Shown here: one piece after another, positions 8,487-18,227 of the stretch
Numbering within the stretch: the stretch's first letter is position 1
Layout: each line of letters begins with the position of its first letter
Assembly: GCA_963787205.1 (NCBI GenBank)
Contig: CAWBCD010000003.1
Location: 124,001 to 188,000, forward strand
Direction: 5' to 3'
Length of the DNA: 64,000 bases
From: DATFNI01 sp963787205
GTDB lineage: Bacteria > Bacteroidota > Rhodothermia > Balneolales > DATFMH01
The notes under the pieces: model-generated
Database searches by the model: none
What the model was told of the DNA's origin: nothing
The model's input: the letters and a program-made list of their open reading frames with translations, nothing else
Translations under genes and position numbers: made by a program

Positions 8487-11264
8487 TCAGAAATTAATTT
8501 GCAGGCTGACTGAAGGCGTAAAGCCGGGCATACGCTGTGACTGGCGCTGATACGTTAAAAAGTTATTCTGATTGTAGGGATTGAGGACCCACTTTGTCAC
8601 ATTATGTCTATTGAGCATATTGATTAAATCGATGCGCAGTTGATACTTAAGGCCGGTGAAATCTCCGTTGTAGGCAACAGCCGCATCAAGTTGAAGAAAA
8701 AGAGGGAGACGATCATGAGACGGGTCGGAAAAAATATCAGGTGCAAGTGTTCTGATATTCTTATATGATAAAAAATCATAATAAGCTCTGCTATATGCCC
8801 AGCTTCGGCCAAAGATACCCTGAAAGCGCAGCAGGACGGTTAGCTTATTTGCCGGCAGCCAGTCAAGACCCGATGAAAGGCGATAGGGCTGATTCCATGG
8901 TACGGACTGCCACGAATCGTTAAATCTGCCGGGTATTTTTGATCGCGTATTTGAATAATCGAATCCGACCGTAGCCTTCAGGTTTTCTGCATTCCACTTT
9001 TTTTGAACCCGGATACCCGCACCGACTGCCAATGTGCGCATGCTTACTATAAAATCGCGTTGATCATGACTCTTTGTGGTGGCGATGCCGGATTGATCCA
9101 GCAGGCGGGAGTAATCGAGAGTCAGGCCGACTGGCTGCCATTTCAGGTAACTTTCGGTAGTGATCGACCATCCGCTGCCCGGATCGGTAAGGGTTTGCAG
9201 ATCGATATGATAGGCACGCGGGACGGCTATAGTGTAGTCGGCAGGCAGCCAGAAGGTCAGTGCGGGAACTATGGCGCTTGGGCCGAGATTCGTTACTTCG
9301 AATTGGTTGACGTACTGCCTGAACAGACCTCCTGATATGTTAATCGTCGACTTACCAACAGGGGTTGAAAAATGGCTCAGGGCTAATGATAAACGGGGTT
9401 CAGCAAAGACCTTTTGTACGGCTGGTATATAGGTAAACCTCATTCCAGCGGTTATCCGGCCGTGTGTTCCAACTGTGATTTTATCCTGGACAAAAGCCGT
9501 TATCTGGTTGCTGTGGTGAGTGTTAAGGACAGGTATATAGAAAATGTCAGATAAATTGAAGCGATAAGACATTTCAATGAAATCAAGGCCTGCCTGTACG
9601 TGATGATTTAATGCCGGAAAATAGTTTACATTAATAAATAAATCGCTCCGGCTGATGTGATTTTCATTACTGATAGCATCACCGGAATCAATTATTTGTT
9701 TGAGAACGGATAACGTGTCCGAACTTTTATAACTGCCAAAACCAGGCTGGCTGCTTTCTGCCATTGCATATTGATGCGCTAATTTATGGCCCGAATATTG
9801 AAGTCCGGCTGACAGGTCAATTCGCGTCCCGGATATCCAATTTTGCTTCAGCTGCAGTGCGGTATTTTCCCATTGATAGGCATCTTTGGTGGCCATGTAA
9901 CGTTTGTCCGGCTCACCGTTTATGTTGCTTCGCGAGTACAGCAGCGTATGGAATCGGGTTGAACCATGATATACTGTCAGGGAGGTGGTGCTTAGTGAAC
10001 CGGATTGATAGGTCAATGACCCGTGCAGGTCGTCAAAATGAATGGTCGGTTCTTCTGAAATGGGGTTGAAGTGTACGATTTGCTGTTCCGGCTGCAGGAT
10101 CGTATTCGTGAGCAGCGGGTCGAGGCGATCCCACCTTGTGAATAAATCACGATAGCCGGGGGCCCGAACAAGATTCCAGATGTCGGATCTCAGTGCAACC
10201 ATGGCAGAAAGGCTTTTATTCGCTTTAAATGTATGCTTGCCGCTCATTTTTAGGTTCAGTGCGTAAGGATCGGACTGAAACATGACCTGTGGCTTTCCGC
10301 CTCCGTCTTGTTCCAGATTGATAACACCCGCTATCTGGCTTCCATGACTGGCATCAAAACCAGCTTTATTAACGGTTACTTTTTTAATGGCATACGGACT
10401 AAATAATCCTGCGAAAGTACCTATGGATGAAGAGCTATAGACCGGTATGCCGTCCAGCCTTATTTGCTGATCGCCATCGTATCCTCCCTGCATATGAAGA
10501 CTGTTTGCGGGTATGCTGAATTGGAGCCCCATAAATCCGCCGAGGCTCTGGATTGGCCCGGCAGGTCCCGGAAGGAGGGGTGTTGTGTATTCAGGTTTAT
10601 TGGGATCGATTGAGATACTTCCGGTTCCAATATCTGATTGTCCGTCCAGGCCGCTGACAACGACAGGTTCTGCAACAAGAGGCTTTTCTTTCAGTTCAAA
10701 AGTCTCGGTTACTTGCCCACTGGATGGAATGGTAAGTTTACGATTGACGGGTTTATATCCGAGATATTGAACCGTAATGTCATACTGACCAGGGAGCAGG
10801 TCATCCAGATGGAAGACGCCGGACGGATTGCTTGTGGTGAAACGCGATGCATCGGTCAACATCACGTTGGCATCGGGGAGCGGTTGGCCGGAATCGGCAT
10901 CCCGGACAATACCGGTGAAATACCCATATTCAGGAGGCATTTCGGATTGCCGGGTCACAACAAAAGTACCCGATGAAAGCTGAATATAGTCGAGAGAGGC
11001 CGATTTTAATACCTTCTTAAGTATTTCGGGGGCGCTTAATTGTTCAGCTTTTACGAAGACCGTGTGCCCATCTGTAAGCTTCGGATCATAGATCAGATCT
11101 ATGTTGGTTTTTGTGACCAGCTCGTTTAGGGCTGACCCCAGCGGTATGCCACGAAAGAAAAATGTATAGAGATGGGGATCTGACTTAGTTTGCTGGGCCT
11201 GAAGTGGTTGTGCGCATATCAGGCCACTTATGATCAGCAACAATATGGAAATTCGGAATCTCAA
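8487..11264 (-). CDS. TonB-dependent outer-membrane receptor with STN signalling domain
   Basis: 925 residues. Order: signal peptide (cut near QAQQ), an STN/secretin-like domain at about residues 30-107 used by FecA-type transducers to contact FecR, a carboxypeptidase-regulatory-like beta-sandwich (about 116-190, GIVRDADSGQPLPDANVML), a plug (about 195-320) and a beta-barrel ending in a terminal phenylalanine (SVSLQINF). It is the third gene of a sigma/FecR/receptor operon and overlaps the fecR stop by four bases. By family, ligand binding outside would signal through FecR to the ECF sigma. Ligand unknown: there is no SusD partner and no siderophore gene nearby. The frame is intact over 2.8 kb. 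Confidence 0.92.
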   Translation of the reverse strand: MRFRISILLLIISGLICAQPLQAQQTKSDPHLYTFFFRGIPLGSALNELVTKTNIDLIYDPKLTDGHTVFVKAEQLSAPEILKKVLKSASLDYIQLSSGTFVVTRQSEMPPEYGYFTGIVRDADSGQPLPDANVMLTDASRFTTSNPSGVFHLDDLLPGQYDITVQYLGYKPVNRKLTIPSSGQVTETFELKEKPLVAEPVVVSGLDGQSDIGTGSISIDPNKPEYTTPLLPGPAGPIQSLGGFMGLQFSIPANSLHMQGGYDGDQQIRLDGIPVYSSSSIGTFAGLFSPYAIKKVTVNKAGFDASHGSQIAGVINLEQDGGGKPQVMFQSDPYALNLKMSGKHTFKANKSLSAMVALRSDIWNLVRAPGYRDLFTRWDRLDPLLTNTILQPEQQIVHFNPISEEPTIHFDDLHGSLTYQSGSLSTTSLTVYHGSTRFHTLLYSRSNINGEPDKRYMATKDAYQWENTALQLKQNWISGTRIDLSAGLQYSGHKLAHQYAMAESSQPGFGSYKSSDTLSVLKQIIDSGDAISNENHISRSDLFINVNYFPALNHHVQAGLDFIEMSYRFNLSDIFYIPVLNTHHSNQITAFVQDKITVGTHGRITAGMRFTYIPAVQKVFAEPRLSLALSHFSTPVGKSTINISGGLFRQYVNQFEVTNLGPSAIVPALTFWLPADYTIAVPRAYHIDLQTLTDPGSGWSITTESYLKWQPVGLTLDYSRLLDQSGIATTKSHDQRDFIVSMRTLAVGAGIRVQKKWNAENLKATVGFDYSNTRSKIPGRFNDSWQSVPWNQPYRLSSGLDWLPANKLTVLLRFQGIFGRSWAYSRAYYDFLSYKNIRTLAPDIFSDPSHDRLPLFLQLDAAVAYNGDFTGLKYQLRIDLINMLNRHNVTKWVLNPYNQNNFLTYQRQSQRMPGFTPSVSLQINF

Positions 11265-12250
11265 CGTTTTGAACTGTCATCCGGAAAAACGCGATAACCA
11301 TTGACAATTTGCTCATAACGAAGTCCACTGGCTTTGCAGATATCATCAAGAACCCTTTGTAACGATTTGGGATGGTTGAAGTACATCGTATATGTGCGAT
11401 TGCCAGCGGCCATTCCATCCCACTGTATTTTTTTACCAAACCGCAGCTCAAGCGTCTGAAAGATGTGATCAAGGGTCTCGGATGTGAAAGCCAGGTTATG
11501 TTCCTTCCAGGCCAGAACGGACGCTTTATCGGCCTGTACAGGAGTCGTAGGAAGAGAATTTGGGCTTTTTAGGTCACTTTTTTCACCCGGGGTGAGCATA
11601 ATGAAATGATCCGGATGTGAATCTGCGCTGAAACGAACGCTCCCTTTGATAAGCGTCACTTCTGTTCCTCTTGCATCTTTTTTCCAGGACCGAACGTTAA
11701 ATTGTGTTCCGAGAACCTCGACATCTGCTCCATTTGCAGATACCGTAAAAGGATGAGCAGGGTCATGGGTTACGTTGAAGTACGCTTCACCGTTCAGGAC
11801 CGCATGACGGCCAAAGATTTTAAAAAATCTGTTATAACTGATTACCGATCCGCTGTTTAGCAGAACTTGAGTTCCGTCGGGTAACGTAACATCAGTAAAT
11901 TGTCCCGGTGGAGCCTTAACCGTTATATCCTTGTTCATCCAGATAATTCCGACGGCAAAAATGAGCAGTGCCGCGGCAATACTGTAAATAACCGATTTGT
12001 TAATCCCTGTCTGTTGGCTTTTTAAATTACGTAAAGATGCCTCGTGATTTTCAGGCGTATTTATACGCGATAAAACGGTGTTAAGAGCCTGTTCTGTCTC
12101 ATCTTCATCAGGATCGAAATGCATTTCAGGGGGCATGCTTGCATCCCGCCAGATGCGTCTGAATTCTTCTTTCGGTGCCTCATGCTGATTCCCGAGCCAA
12201 TCACTAAGCTCATCCGGCATAGGTCGGGATGACTTCGGTTTCTTGTCCAT
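11261..12250 (-). CDS. FecR-type anti-sigma factor
   Basis: 329 residues: a cytoplasmic N-terminal part (1-about 90), one membrane helix (about 92-108, SIAAALLIFAVGIIWM), a FecR domain (about 118-215, with TLPDGTQVLLNSGS and LNGEAYFNVTHD), and a C-terminal domain related to STN-binding modules (about 255-329). It holds the ECF sigma at 12210 inactive and relays the signal from the receptor at 8487. The 5' end overlaps the sigma gene by 41 bases if the first ATG is used; an ATG at 12220 would shorten the overlap to 11 bases and is equally plausible. Intact frame, translationally coupled to both neighbours. Confidence 0.9.
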   Translation of the reverse strand: MDKKPKSSRPMPDELSDWLGNQHEAPKEEFRRIWRDASMPPEMHFDPDEDETEQALNTVLSRINTPENHEASLRNLKSQQTGINKSVIYSIAAALLIFAVGIIWMNKDITVKAPPGQFTDVTLPDGTQVLLNSGSVISYNRFFKIFGRHAVLNGEAYFNVTHDPAHPFTVSANGADVEVLGTQFNVRSWKKDARGTEVTLIKGSVRFSADSHPDHFIMLTPGEKSDLKSPNSLPTTPVQADKASVLAWKEHNLAFTSETLDHIFQTLELRFGKKIQWDGMAAGNRTYTMYFNHPKSLQRVLDDICKASGLRYEQIVNGYRVFPDDSSKR

Positions 12251-12815
12251 GCGAATGTAAAAGAATAATTTTATTGTTGATAATATAATCCCGCAGATGT
12301 TTTAAGGCGGACACGATATGATTGTTAACCGTACGTGCTGAGATCTGCATCACTTCAGCTATTTCCTCATGTGTCAGCCCATCGAAGCGACTCAACTCGA
12401 ATGCCTCACGCTGGCGGTCTGGTAATGTCTTCATGGCTTCCCATATTTTTGTCATAAACTCATCGTTTCCCTGGTTTTCTTCCGAATCATCAACCCTGTT
12501 GTCTACTGACTGCCAATCGGTTATATCAATCACCGGATGATGATCCCGAAGGTAATTCAGACAAGTATTTCGAATTATTCGGTACATAAATGAATTCAAT
12601 GACTTGTTCTCGTCTATCGTGATACGGTTTTGCCATACTTTTACAAAGGCCTCTTGAGTAAGGTCTCTTGCCGTGTCCTGGTCCTGTACAAACTGCCACG
12701 CATACTTCAGGTATCGCGAATACGTTTTTCTGAAAAATTCAGAAAATGCAGACTGATCACCTTGTGATATCTTGTTTGCCCATTCAGCAAACATATTCGG
12801 TTGAATCGCATCCAT
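12210..12815 (-). CDS. ECF RNA polymerase sigma factor
   Basis: 201 residues with region 2 (FSEFFRKTYSRYLKYAW through ARDLTQEAFVKVWQNR, including the core-binding and -10 recognition helices) and region 4 (LPDRQREAFELSRFDGLTHE, then a helix-turn-helix at IAEVMQISARTVNNHIVSAL). Region 4 is of the Bacteroidota RpoE/FecI type. It is the first gene of the operon and probably autoregulates it in response to the receptor signal. Confidence 0.93.
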   Translation of the reverse strand: MDAIQPNMFAEWANKISQGDQSAFSEFFRKTYSRYLKYAWQFVQDQDTARDLTQEAFVKVWQNRITIDENKSLNSFMYRIIRNTCLNYLRDHHPVIDITDWQSVDNRVDDSEENQGNDEFMTKIWEAMKTLPDRQREAFELSRFDGLTHEEIAEVMQISARTVNNHIVSALKHLRDYIINNKIILLHSHGQETEVIPTYAG

Positions 12816-13269
12816 ATCTGTCCGACTAATTTATATACACCCTCAAAAGGCATTATGACTATCCCTCAGGAAGCTGAGTTGAGAAAAGTAACATCACTAT
12901 TTCAAATATCGTTTTAGAAAAATGAAATTTGTTATGGAAAATATATTTTTTTTGTGACAAAATGAACCTTTGATCCTACGGGAATCCTGCAAAAATGCAT
13001 GGGCACCAGAGCATAATTGTAATGGCTCTCTTGTTGGCTATTTTTAAAAATAATCACCCGGGTTTTACCGAATACCTACAGCTTATCGATACGTGTAATG
13101 GACTCGGACGTTTATATCGGTCGGGTTGAGAGACTTTGCAAAACCTTTACGCTTGCCATCCCAAACCTCTCCTGATTTACTGGAGAGGTTTATGAAGAGT
13201 GTTTCGCAAAGCATCCGTATGGGTTGCATTCAAAAACGTAATCGTACTATTAATGCTGTTGGGAGATTC
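12816..13269. other. Intergenic region upstream of the sigma operon and downstream of dabA
   Basis: No gene seen. It should carry the promoter of the leftward sigma/FecR/TonB operon, but no motif could be fixed. At 13163-13191 there is a hairpin with a perfect 10-bp stem (AAACCTCTCC / GGAGAGGTTT) and a 9-base loop. On the minus strand it follows the dabA stop by about 80 bases and could be a weak terminator, though its T tract is short. Confidence 0.5.
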
Positions 13270-15642
13270 TCATATATCGTACATAAGAGGTTCTGCAATT
13301 TTTTCTTCGTTAGTCCCCAAAAATGTGACCTCATTTTCCTGTTCCGGATCCAGCACAGCGAGGTACAGCCACTCGTTTTTCACCAGCTTACCCAGCGTTT
13401 CAAAGTGTTTTGAGATAATGGCTTCCACTCTGGATTTTGGAGCCTGTATAAGAACGGTCAGGCGCAGTGGAAGGTGCTGCACCAAACGGTCGTCTTCTTG
13501 CAGCGATTCGAGCGGCAATCCGAATTTTAGGTCTCCGCCATTACCTTGAACCACGCCATATTTGCCGGTTACATTTAGAGTAACTTTTGTGCCTCCACCA
13601 AATTGTTCATTATCAACCGATGCAAAGTAATAGTGGTTATTGATCCACTGCGTGACAACCATTGGTCCCTGTAGAATGGCCTTAAGCTTTTCACCATCCG
13701 GATCCTTTTCCCAGTCATAAGAATGGAGGAAACTGCGTGCCTCAAGATTGAGGCGTGATGTCAATTCACGTCGTCCGATTATAAAGGATGCATTACCCGC
13801 TAATCCCCATTCCGGTCTTGTTTCGGCCCAGTCGGATGCCCTGCGATGGGCTTCATGTATCGTTTTTTTAATATGTTTCCGGGCGGTTTTAAACTGTTCG
13901 TTATTTGCCGCGTGTTGTGCTTCTATCAGGCTGTTTTTGAGCTCATGAATTTGGGGATGGGACTTTGCAGGCGTGTTTTGATCGTATAAGTGGATGTGGT
14001 TTGTAGTCGTATTATGCTCGGCTGCAACAAACCAGGTATCTTCGGGTACATCAATTTCATATTCTGCATTTAGCAGTTCCCTGACTTCCGGATCATTACA
14101 GATATCGGCAAGCAGACGGGCATTTTCCCCTCCCTTATTACCGGCACAGGCTCCGCAGTCCAGACTTGATTCAAATGGGTTATTGGAAGTTTGGCTCCCG
14201 TGTCCTGAAAAGACAACGATTGGCGCAAAATGATCCCATCCCATTAAATTGAATGCTGTTTTGGCAATATTCGCCTTATCCTGTATAGAGAGATTGATTC
14301 TGGCGGACGACGTTTCTCCTGTTTTATGCGATATTATCACCTTGTTAAACCATTCGGGACGACCAACATGATTGGCAAGGCGTTCCTTTAAACGATATAA
14401 AAATGTTGGTGTGAGTGTCTTTGCAAGAAGGCCTGCTCCATAGAAGAATCCGGAAGATTCAACGTATCCAAAAGAAGCCGGAACATTATTCCTGAGTGCA
14501 TTCTTGAAATCGCTCAGTGCGTTTTTCAAATTATCGTAAAATCTGAACTTTTGGGCTTCTTTTGTTCCTTCCGTCTGAATCTGTTCGCTAGCCTCAAAAA
14601 CTGAGTTCACTATTGGCGGGCATGATTTGTGACTGATATTTTTACCCGGATGTTTGTAGTCCATGGCAATACCGAAGAAACCGGCATATCCATGGGTCTC
14701 ATAGTTCCCGGCTTTTTCTACTGCACGACGTATACGTTCGGAACGAGTATCGATGCAAAAGACAAACTGTGCTTCCGGCTTTAGGGGTGCTCTGTCCTGT
14801 ATCCTATTTGCCTGCGATTTGACTTGTTTGATCAGACGTGCCTGGTAACTCTTTTCCAAAGCTTTTAACCAGGCTGAATGGATTCGGTCTGCATTCACCG
14901 TTTCCCGATGCTTCCCGGTGTCACCCGGCAGAAGTGGTTGATCAAGTTGTTTACAGAGCACCAAACGAACAGCGAGGTAATCTGTCAGCGTGATCGGATA
15001 TGCCTTCTGCCATTCATTTTCATTTTCCATTCGATACTTGATGTAACCCGTCCAGCCCGGCAGTGAGAAGAGGTGATGCTTCATTATCATACAGATATCA
15101 TCCGGTCGGTAATCTTTCAGAAGATGCTCAAGTGTTTCAAGGGCGTCTTCCGGAAAAGCTGTAATTAAGTGTCTTTGAGGCCGACTGGTATCAAATTGAG
15201 CCGTTGTTCGCCAGGCGCTGTAGAATCCCTTTTCGCGGTCCGGCATAGGCCATTCAGCTATTCCCTCATCCAGGAATACGGTGAGCCATTTGATCATGTG
15301 GCGATCTACGTTATTCAGCATTCTTTTTGACGAAAAGCGTTGTTCCAATGCGCGCATTTCAGCCAAAGATTCATCGAGAGAAAGGGCAATCCCATTTTTC
15401 TGGAGCTGCTTTTCAATGATGGTTTTATCAATCTGATTCTCTCTCAGAGCTTGCTCGAATATGGCAGCGGACGGATAACCGGAGATGCCTACGTGTTTAC
15501 GTATCTCTTTGATTGCATCCTCAAAATGGAGTTCTTCAAGCCCGGCCAAAGGGTTTGAGGTTACAAAAGAATACAGCGGCCAGTTTCTGATCAGTTGGCC
15601 AGAGAGCTCATTGATTGTTGAAGCAATTACTTCTTTTTTCAT
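13270..15642 (-). CDS. dabA: DabA-type inorganic carbon transporter subunit (DUF2309)
   Basis: 790 residues, the family's usual size. DabA is a zinc-binding, beta-carbonic-anhydrase-like subunit that, with the membrane subunit DabB, drives energy-coupled uptake of CO2/bicarbonate. Active-site features are present: FCIDTRSERIRRAVE near residue 297 (Cys and Asp-Arg pair) and GHGSQTSNNPFESSLDCGAC near 480-500 (His and Cys zinc ligands). These match the pattern described for Halothiobacillus DabA. It lies 11 bases downstream of dabB on the same strand. The complete ligand set and intact frame suggest a working protein. The original annotation of this family as unknown function is superseded by the Dab work. 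Confidence 0.93.
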   Translation of the reverse strand: MKKEVIASTINELSGQLIRNWPLYSFVTSNPLAGLEELHFEDAIKEIRKHVGISGYPSAAIFEQALRENQIDKTIIEKQLQKNGIALSLDESLAEMRALEQRFSSKRMLNNVDRHMIKWLTVFLDEGIAEWPMPDREKGFYSAWRTTAQFDTSRPQRHLITAFPEDALETLEHLLKDYRPDDICMIMKHHLFSLPGWTGYIKYRMENENEWQKAYPITLTDYLAVRLVLCKQLDQPLLPGDTGKHRETVNADRIHSAWLKALEKSYQARLIKQVKSQANRIQDRAPLKPEAQFVFCIDTRSERIRRAVEKAGNYETHGYAGFFGIAMDYKHPGKNISHKSCPPIVNSVFEASEQIQTEGTKEAQKFRFYDNLKNALSDFKNALRNNVPASFGYVESSGFFYGAGLLAKTLTPTFLYRLKERLANHVGRPEWFNKVIISHKTGETSSARINLSIQDKANIAKTAFNLMGWDHFAPIVVFSGHGSQTSNNPFESSLDCGACAGNKGGENARLLADICNDPEVRELLNAEYEIDVPEDTWFVAAEHNTTTNHIHLYDQNTPAKSHPQIHELKNSLIEAQHAANNEQFKTARKHIKKTIHEAHRRASDWAETRPEWGLAGNASFIIGRRELTSRLNLEARSFLHSYDWEKDPDGEKLKAILQGPMVVTQWINNHYYFASVDNEQFGGGTKVTLNVTGKYGVVQGNGGDLKFGLPLESLQEDDRLVQHLPLRLTVLIQAPKSRVEAIISKHFETLGKLVKNEWLYLAVLDPEQENEVTFLGTNEEKIAEPLMYDI

Positions 15643-15653
15643 TTGATTTGGGA

Positions 15654-17093
15654 CTATTGGAGGATGGTATTGGATTTTGGTTGAGAGATCGTCAGCAGAT
15701 AAACATATAAGCGACCAAGCTTATGGTGTAACTTTAGCTCGATAACTAAGAAGGATACCAGATATAAGGTGCCAATTATAGTCTGTGCCCATGTGACCGG
15801 TGTGGACATTTCTACCATAGGAATACTTGTCAGCAAATGGGTAATGCCATCATAGATTACAGCATACACCAGTAGTGCCGGAATTATGACGAGAGGCAGT
15901 ATCATGAGCCGGGCTGGTGTGGAAAGAGAAGTATGTTTGAGAAAATCCTGGCATCCGTGAATTACGGTCAGCACGATAATCAACGTTAGAAACAGGCCGC
16001 TATTCAGTTTGAGTCCCTTGCCAGTCGTATAGGCGAAAATAAATCCTCCGATCAGGCCGCTAAGCAGAATGATTGGAACGTACCAGGAGCTCAATCTTTT
16101 ATCCTCAACTTTCTTTGGGGACTCTTGTCCGACCGAATCCCCAGAGGATAGAAAAAGATAGGCTTTGTAAAAGCCGTGCAATATGAGATGGGTTATGGCT
16201 GCCGCAAAGAACCCAAGCCCGCATTCAAGAAGCATAAACCCCATCTGTGCAGTGGTGGAACAGGCCAGTTTCTGCTTGATATTGGCCTGAACAAATTTGG
16301 TGAATTTACCGATTATGGAACCAACACCACCCACCAAAACCAATATCCAAAGAAAGTGTCCGGCATAAATGGCGGGTGCGAATCTTGTCAGTAAAATTGC
16401 GCCCGCATTTACGAAACCGGCGTGCATGAGAGCAGATGACGGCGTTGGAGCTGTCATCGATGACATGAGCCAGCTTTGAAAAGGGAAGAGCGCCGATTGT
16501 ATAACTGCCGATCCAATCACCAGCAGAACGGCGCATTGCACTACCGGTGTATTCTTCAATTCACTGGAGTGTATAATTTGTGAGATACTCCAGGATCCCG
16601 TTTGAAGCGCCAGAAGGATAAAACCTGACGCTAACAACACCGTACTCAACACAAAGTAATTCCTGGCATTGGTCCTGGAAGCAGGTCCCTCTTCATCATG
16701 GGTGTAACCTCCGATAAGTTCGGACATCAGTAGTCCCATGCATAACCAGGCAAAAATGAACAATACGAGGTTGTCGGCAATTACCATGAGAATGACCGAA
16801 AACGTAAATAACACGCAGTTAAGGAGAAACCGGCGGAGTTTTTCATAGCCGGCGAGGTAACGGCTGGAATAACTGAGAATTATGCTGCTGAACAAGGTCA
16901 CGGCAACGCTGATCACCAGGCTCAGTTGGTCGAAGATCAGAACGCCGTCAACCTTCCGCGTAATCGGATGAAAAAAGGAAATGCCCAGAACGACGGTAAG
17001 CGACATAAAAAAAGTCCACATAAAGCGGACTATGCTTTTAGAGAATACTCTGTTTGCATCTCTAAGGCTCTTGGTGGCGAATGTGTTCAGCAT
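15654..17093 (-). CDS. dabB: DabB, NuoL-like ion-conducting membrane subunit
   Basis: 479 residues with about 12-13 hydrophobic helices, belonging to the NuoL/MrpA proton-antiporter family. Diagnostic segments are FPFQSWLMSSMTAPTPSSAL (the helix around the broken TM7 of NuoL), KLACSTTAQMGFMLLE and LILHGFYKAYLFL. This short form, paired with DabA, is the partner that couples a cation gradient to carbon uptake rather than a complex I subunit; no other nuo or mrp gene is present. The upstream DUF6671 relic is separated from it by a 292-base gap containing a palindromic repeat. Confidence 0.92.
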   Translation of the reverse strand: MLNTFATKSLRDANRVFSKSIVRFMWTFFMSLTVVLGISFFHPITRKVDGVLIFDQLSLVISVAVTLFSSIILSYSSRYLAGYEKLRRFLLNCVLFTFSVILMVIADNLVLFIFAWLCMGLLMSELIGGYTHDEEGPASRTNARNYFVLSTVLLASGFILLALQTGSWSISQIIHSSELKNTPVVQCAVLLVIGSAVIQSALFPFQSWLMSSMTAPTPSSALMHAGFVNAGAILLTRFAPAIYAGHFLWILVLVGGVGSIIGKFTKFVQANIKQKLACSTTAQMGFMLLECGLGFFAAAITHLILHGFYKAYLFLSSGDSVGQESPKKVEDKRLSSWYVPIILLSGLIGGFIFAYTTGKGLKLNSGLFLTLIIVLTVIHGCQDFLKHTSLSTPARLMILPLVIIPALLVYAVIYDGITHLLTSIPMVEMSTPVTWAQTIIGTLYLVSFLVIELKLHHKLGRLYVYLLTISQPKSNTILQ

Positions 17094-17128
17094 GTTATAT
17101 TAAATGTGATGTGGAGTTTAATCACTAT

Positions 17129-17213
17129 GGGTTTAATTCCCCGCCGCTTGCGGCGAAACAAAAATAAAACCCATGTTGATACCCCGTCTGCTTGCAGCGG
17201 GGTAGTTCATTAA
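17129..17213. repeat. Palindromic GC-rich repeat pair (CCCCGC...TTGC...GCGG)
   Basis: Two hairpin-forming units in the dab operon leader. The first is CCGCCGCTTGCGGCG within about 17139-17156, flanked by GGGTTTAATT and AAATAAAACCC. The second is CCCCGTCTGCTTGCAGCGGGG at about 17182-17202. This CCCCGC-(N)-GCTTGC-(N)-GCGGGG type is a common bacterial intergenic palindrome (REP-like). It lies between the DUF6671 relic and dabB and could stabilise or attenuate the transcript; short open frames that run through it are not genes. Confidence 0.65.
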
Positions 17214-17385
17214 TTTGGGCTCTACTATCCTGTATCTTTTTTTCTTTCAAAACTTAGACAATACAATTAATAAGTAAAAATTAATAATATTAATTAATAA
17301 CATAAATATTAGTTTATATATCAAGTCTTGTTTATTACGATATGAATCGGCTAAACAGATGAAATATCATAGACTTAATTTCAGT

Positions 17386-18227
17386 TTATGTATTGCATAT
17401 ATCGCAATACATAGGATCTTCCGTCTTTTGATTGTGCAGGTACATTTCTTCTTTTTCGTAAGAATATTTTTTACATCGATATATGTAACTTAGTGTCGAT
17501 CGGGTTGGAAAATGACACATGCTGCATGTGTAAGCCTGGTTTTGATTCGCCGACACTAAAATACAGAGCGTTATATCCGGGACAGCGTGATTTGATTGTA
17601 CTGACAAGTTTTTCCGTGGTTTTCTGAATGACACTCATTCGGGTGGGGTTATACATCGCTCGCGTGTCGGTTTCAACAAATGCGCTGCCATAGTTGGATT
17701 GAAACTGATGGAAGTGATTATATAGTATTTCGCGGCTTGTGATCCCTTTAATCAGATTTAGGGTGTCATTTTTTGCCTTTCGCATGATGAGGGCATGCGA
17801 CGGGAATTTTACCTTGCCGATAAATGCTTCAAGTTGTTCTTTGTCAGTTACTTCCTGTCCCGCAAAATTAGTCTCTAAACTTATTTCTCTGATTATTCTT
17901 TTTGTCGATAAATATGACGAATTCATCATCGGAGGGCACGAAAAAGCAGGAGGGACGAGGGACCGAAGGAGCCTCCACTGGCGACACCAAAATGATGTCA
18001 AAGGCGTCCATTGTGCACGGACACTTTTTCCTGACGGTTACAACAGGATCGTCAACCCGGGTGACCCCGCCCGAGAATGTACCTAACATGTCTGTGTTAA
18101 AATTTTCAGGTACGATACATGTTACACCGAGTCGCTTCTCAAGTTCAGGAGCAATCGCCTCTTCCTTTTTGTGCTTGGTTGCAATTATTAATTTGCGACC
18201 CCAAAACAAATCTATATCATTCATCAA
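17386..18227 (-). pseudogene. DUF6671-like gene broken by several frameshifts
   Basis: Read across three frames, the minus strand gives one DUF6671-like protein of about 280 residues. The N-terminus is WGRKLIIATKHKKEEAIAPE and LGTFSGG (18227 to about 17990). A central SGGSFGP stretch is recovered only by shifting frame near 17980 and back near 17950. Then come FFVPSDDEFVIFIDKKN, a shift near 17890, TNFAGQEV and KVKFPSHALIMRKAKNDT, GSAFVETDTRAMYNPTRM, a shift near 17545, and a zinc-ribbon-like end (TCSMCH ... YCDIC). At least four indels are needed, so no full protein can be made. It overlaps the stop of the 92-residue ORF upstream, suggesting an ancestral operon with dabBA. Function of the family unknown. 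Confidence 0.8.

Noticed and set aside
16926..17213. Open frame running through the palindromic repeat upstream of dabB
   Set aside because: Antisense to dabB in its first part and built on the CCCCGC palindrome in the rest; such frames are common annotation artefacts of this repeat.
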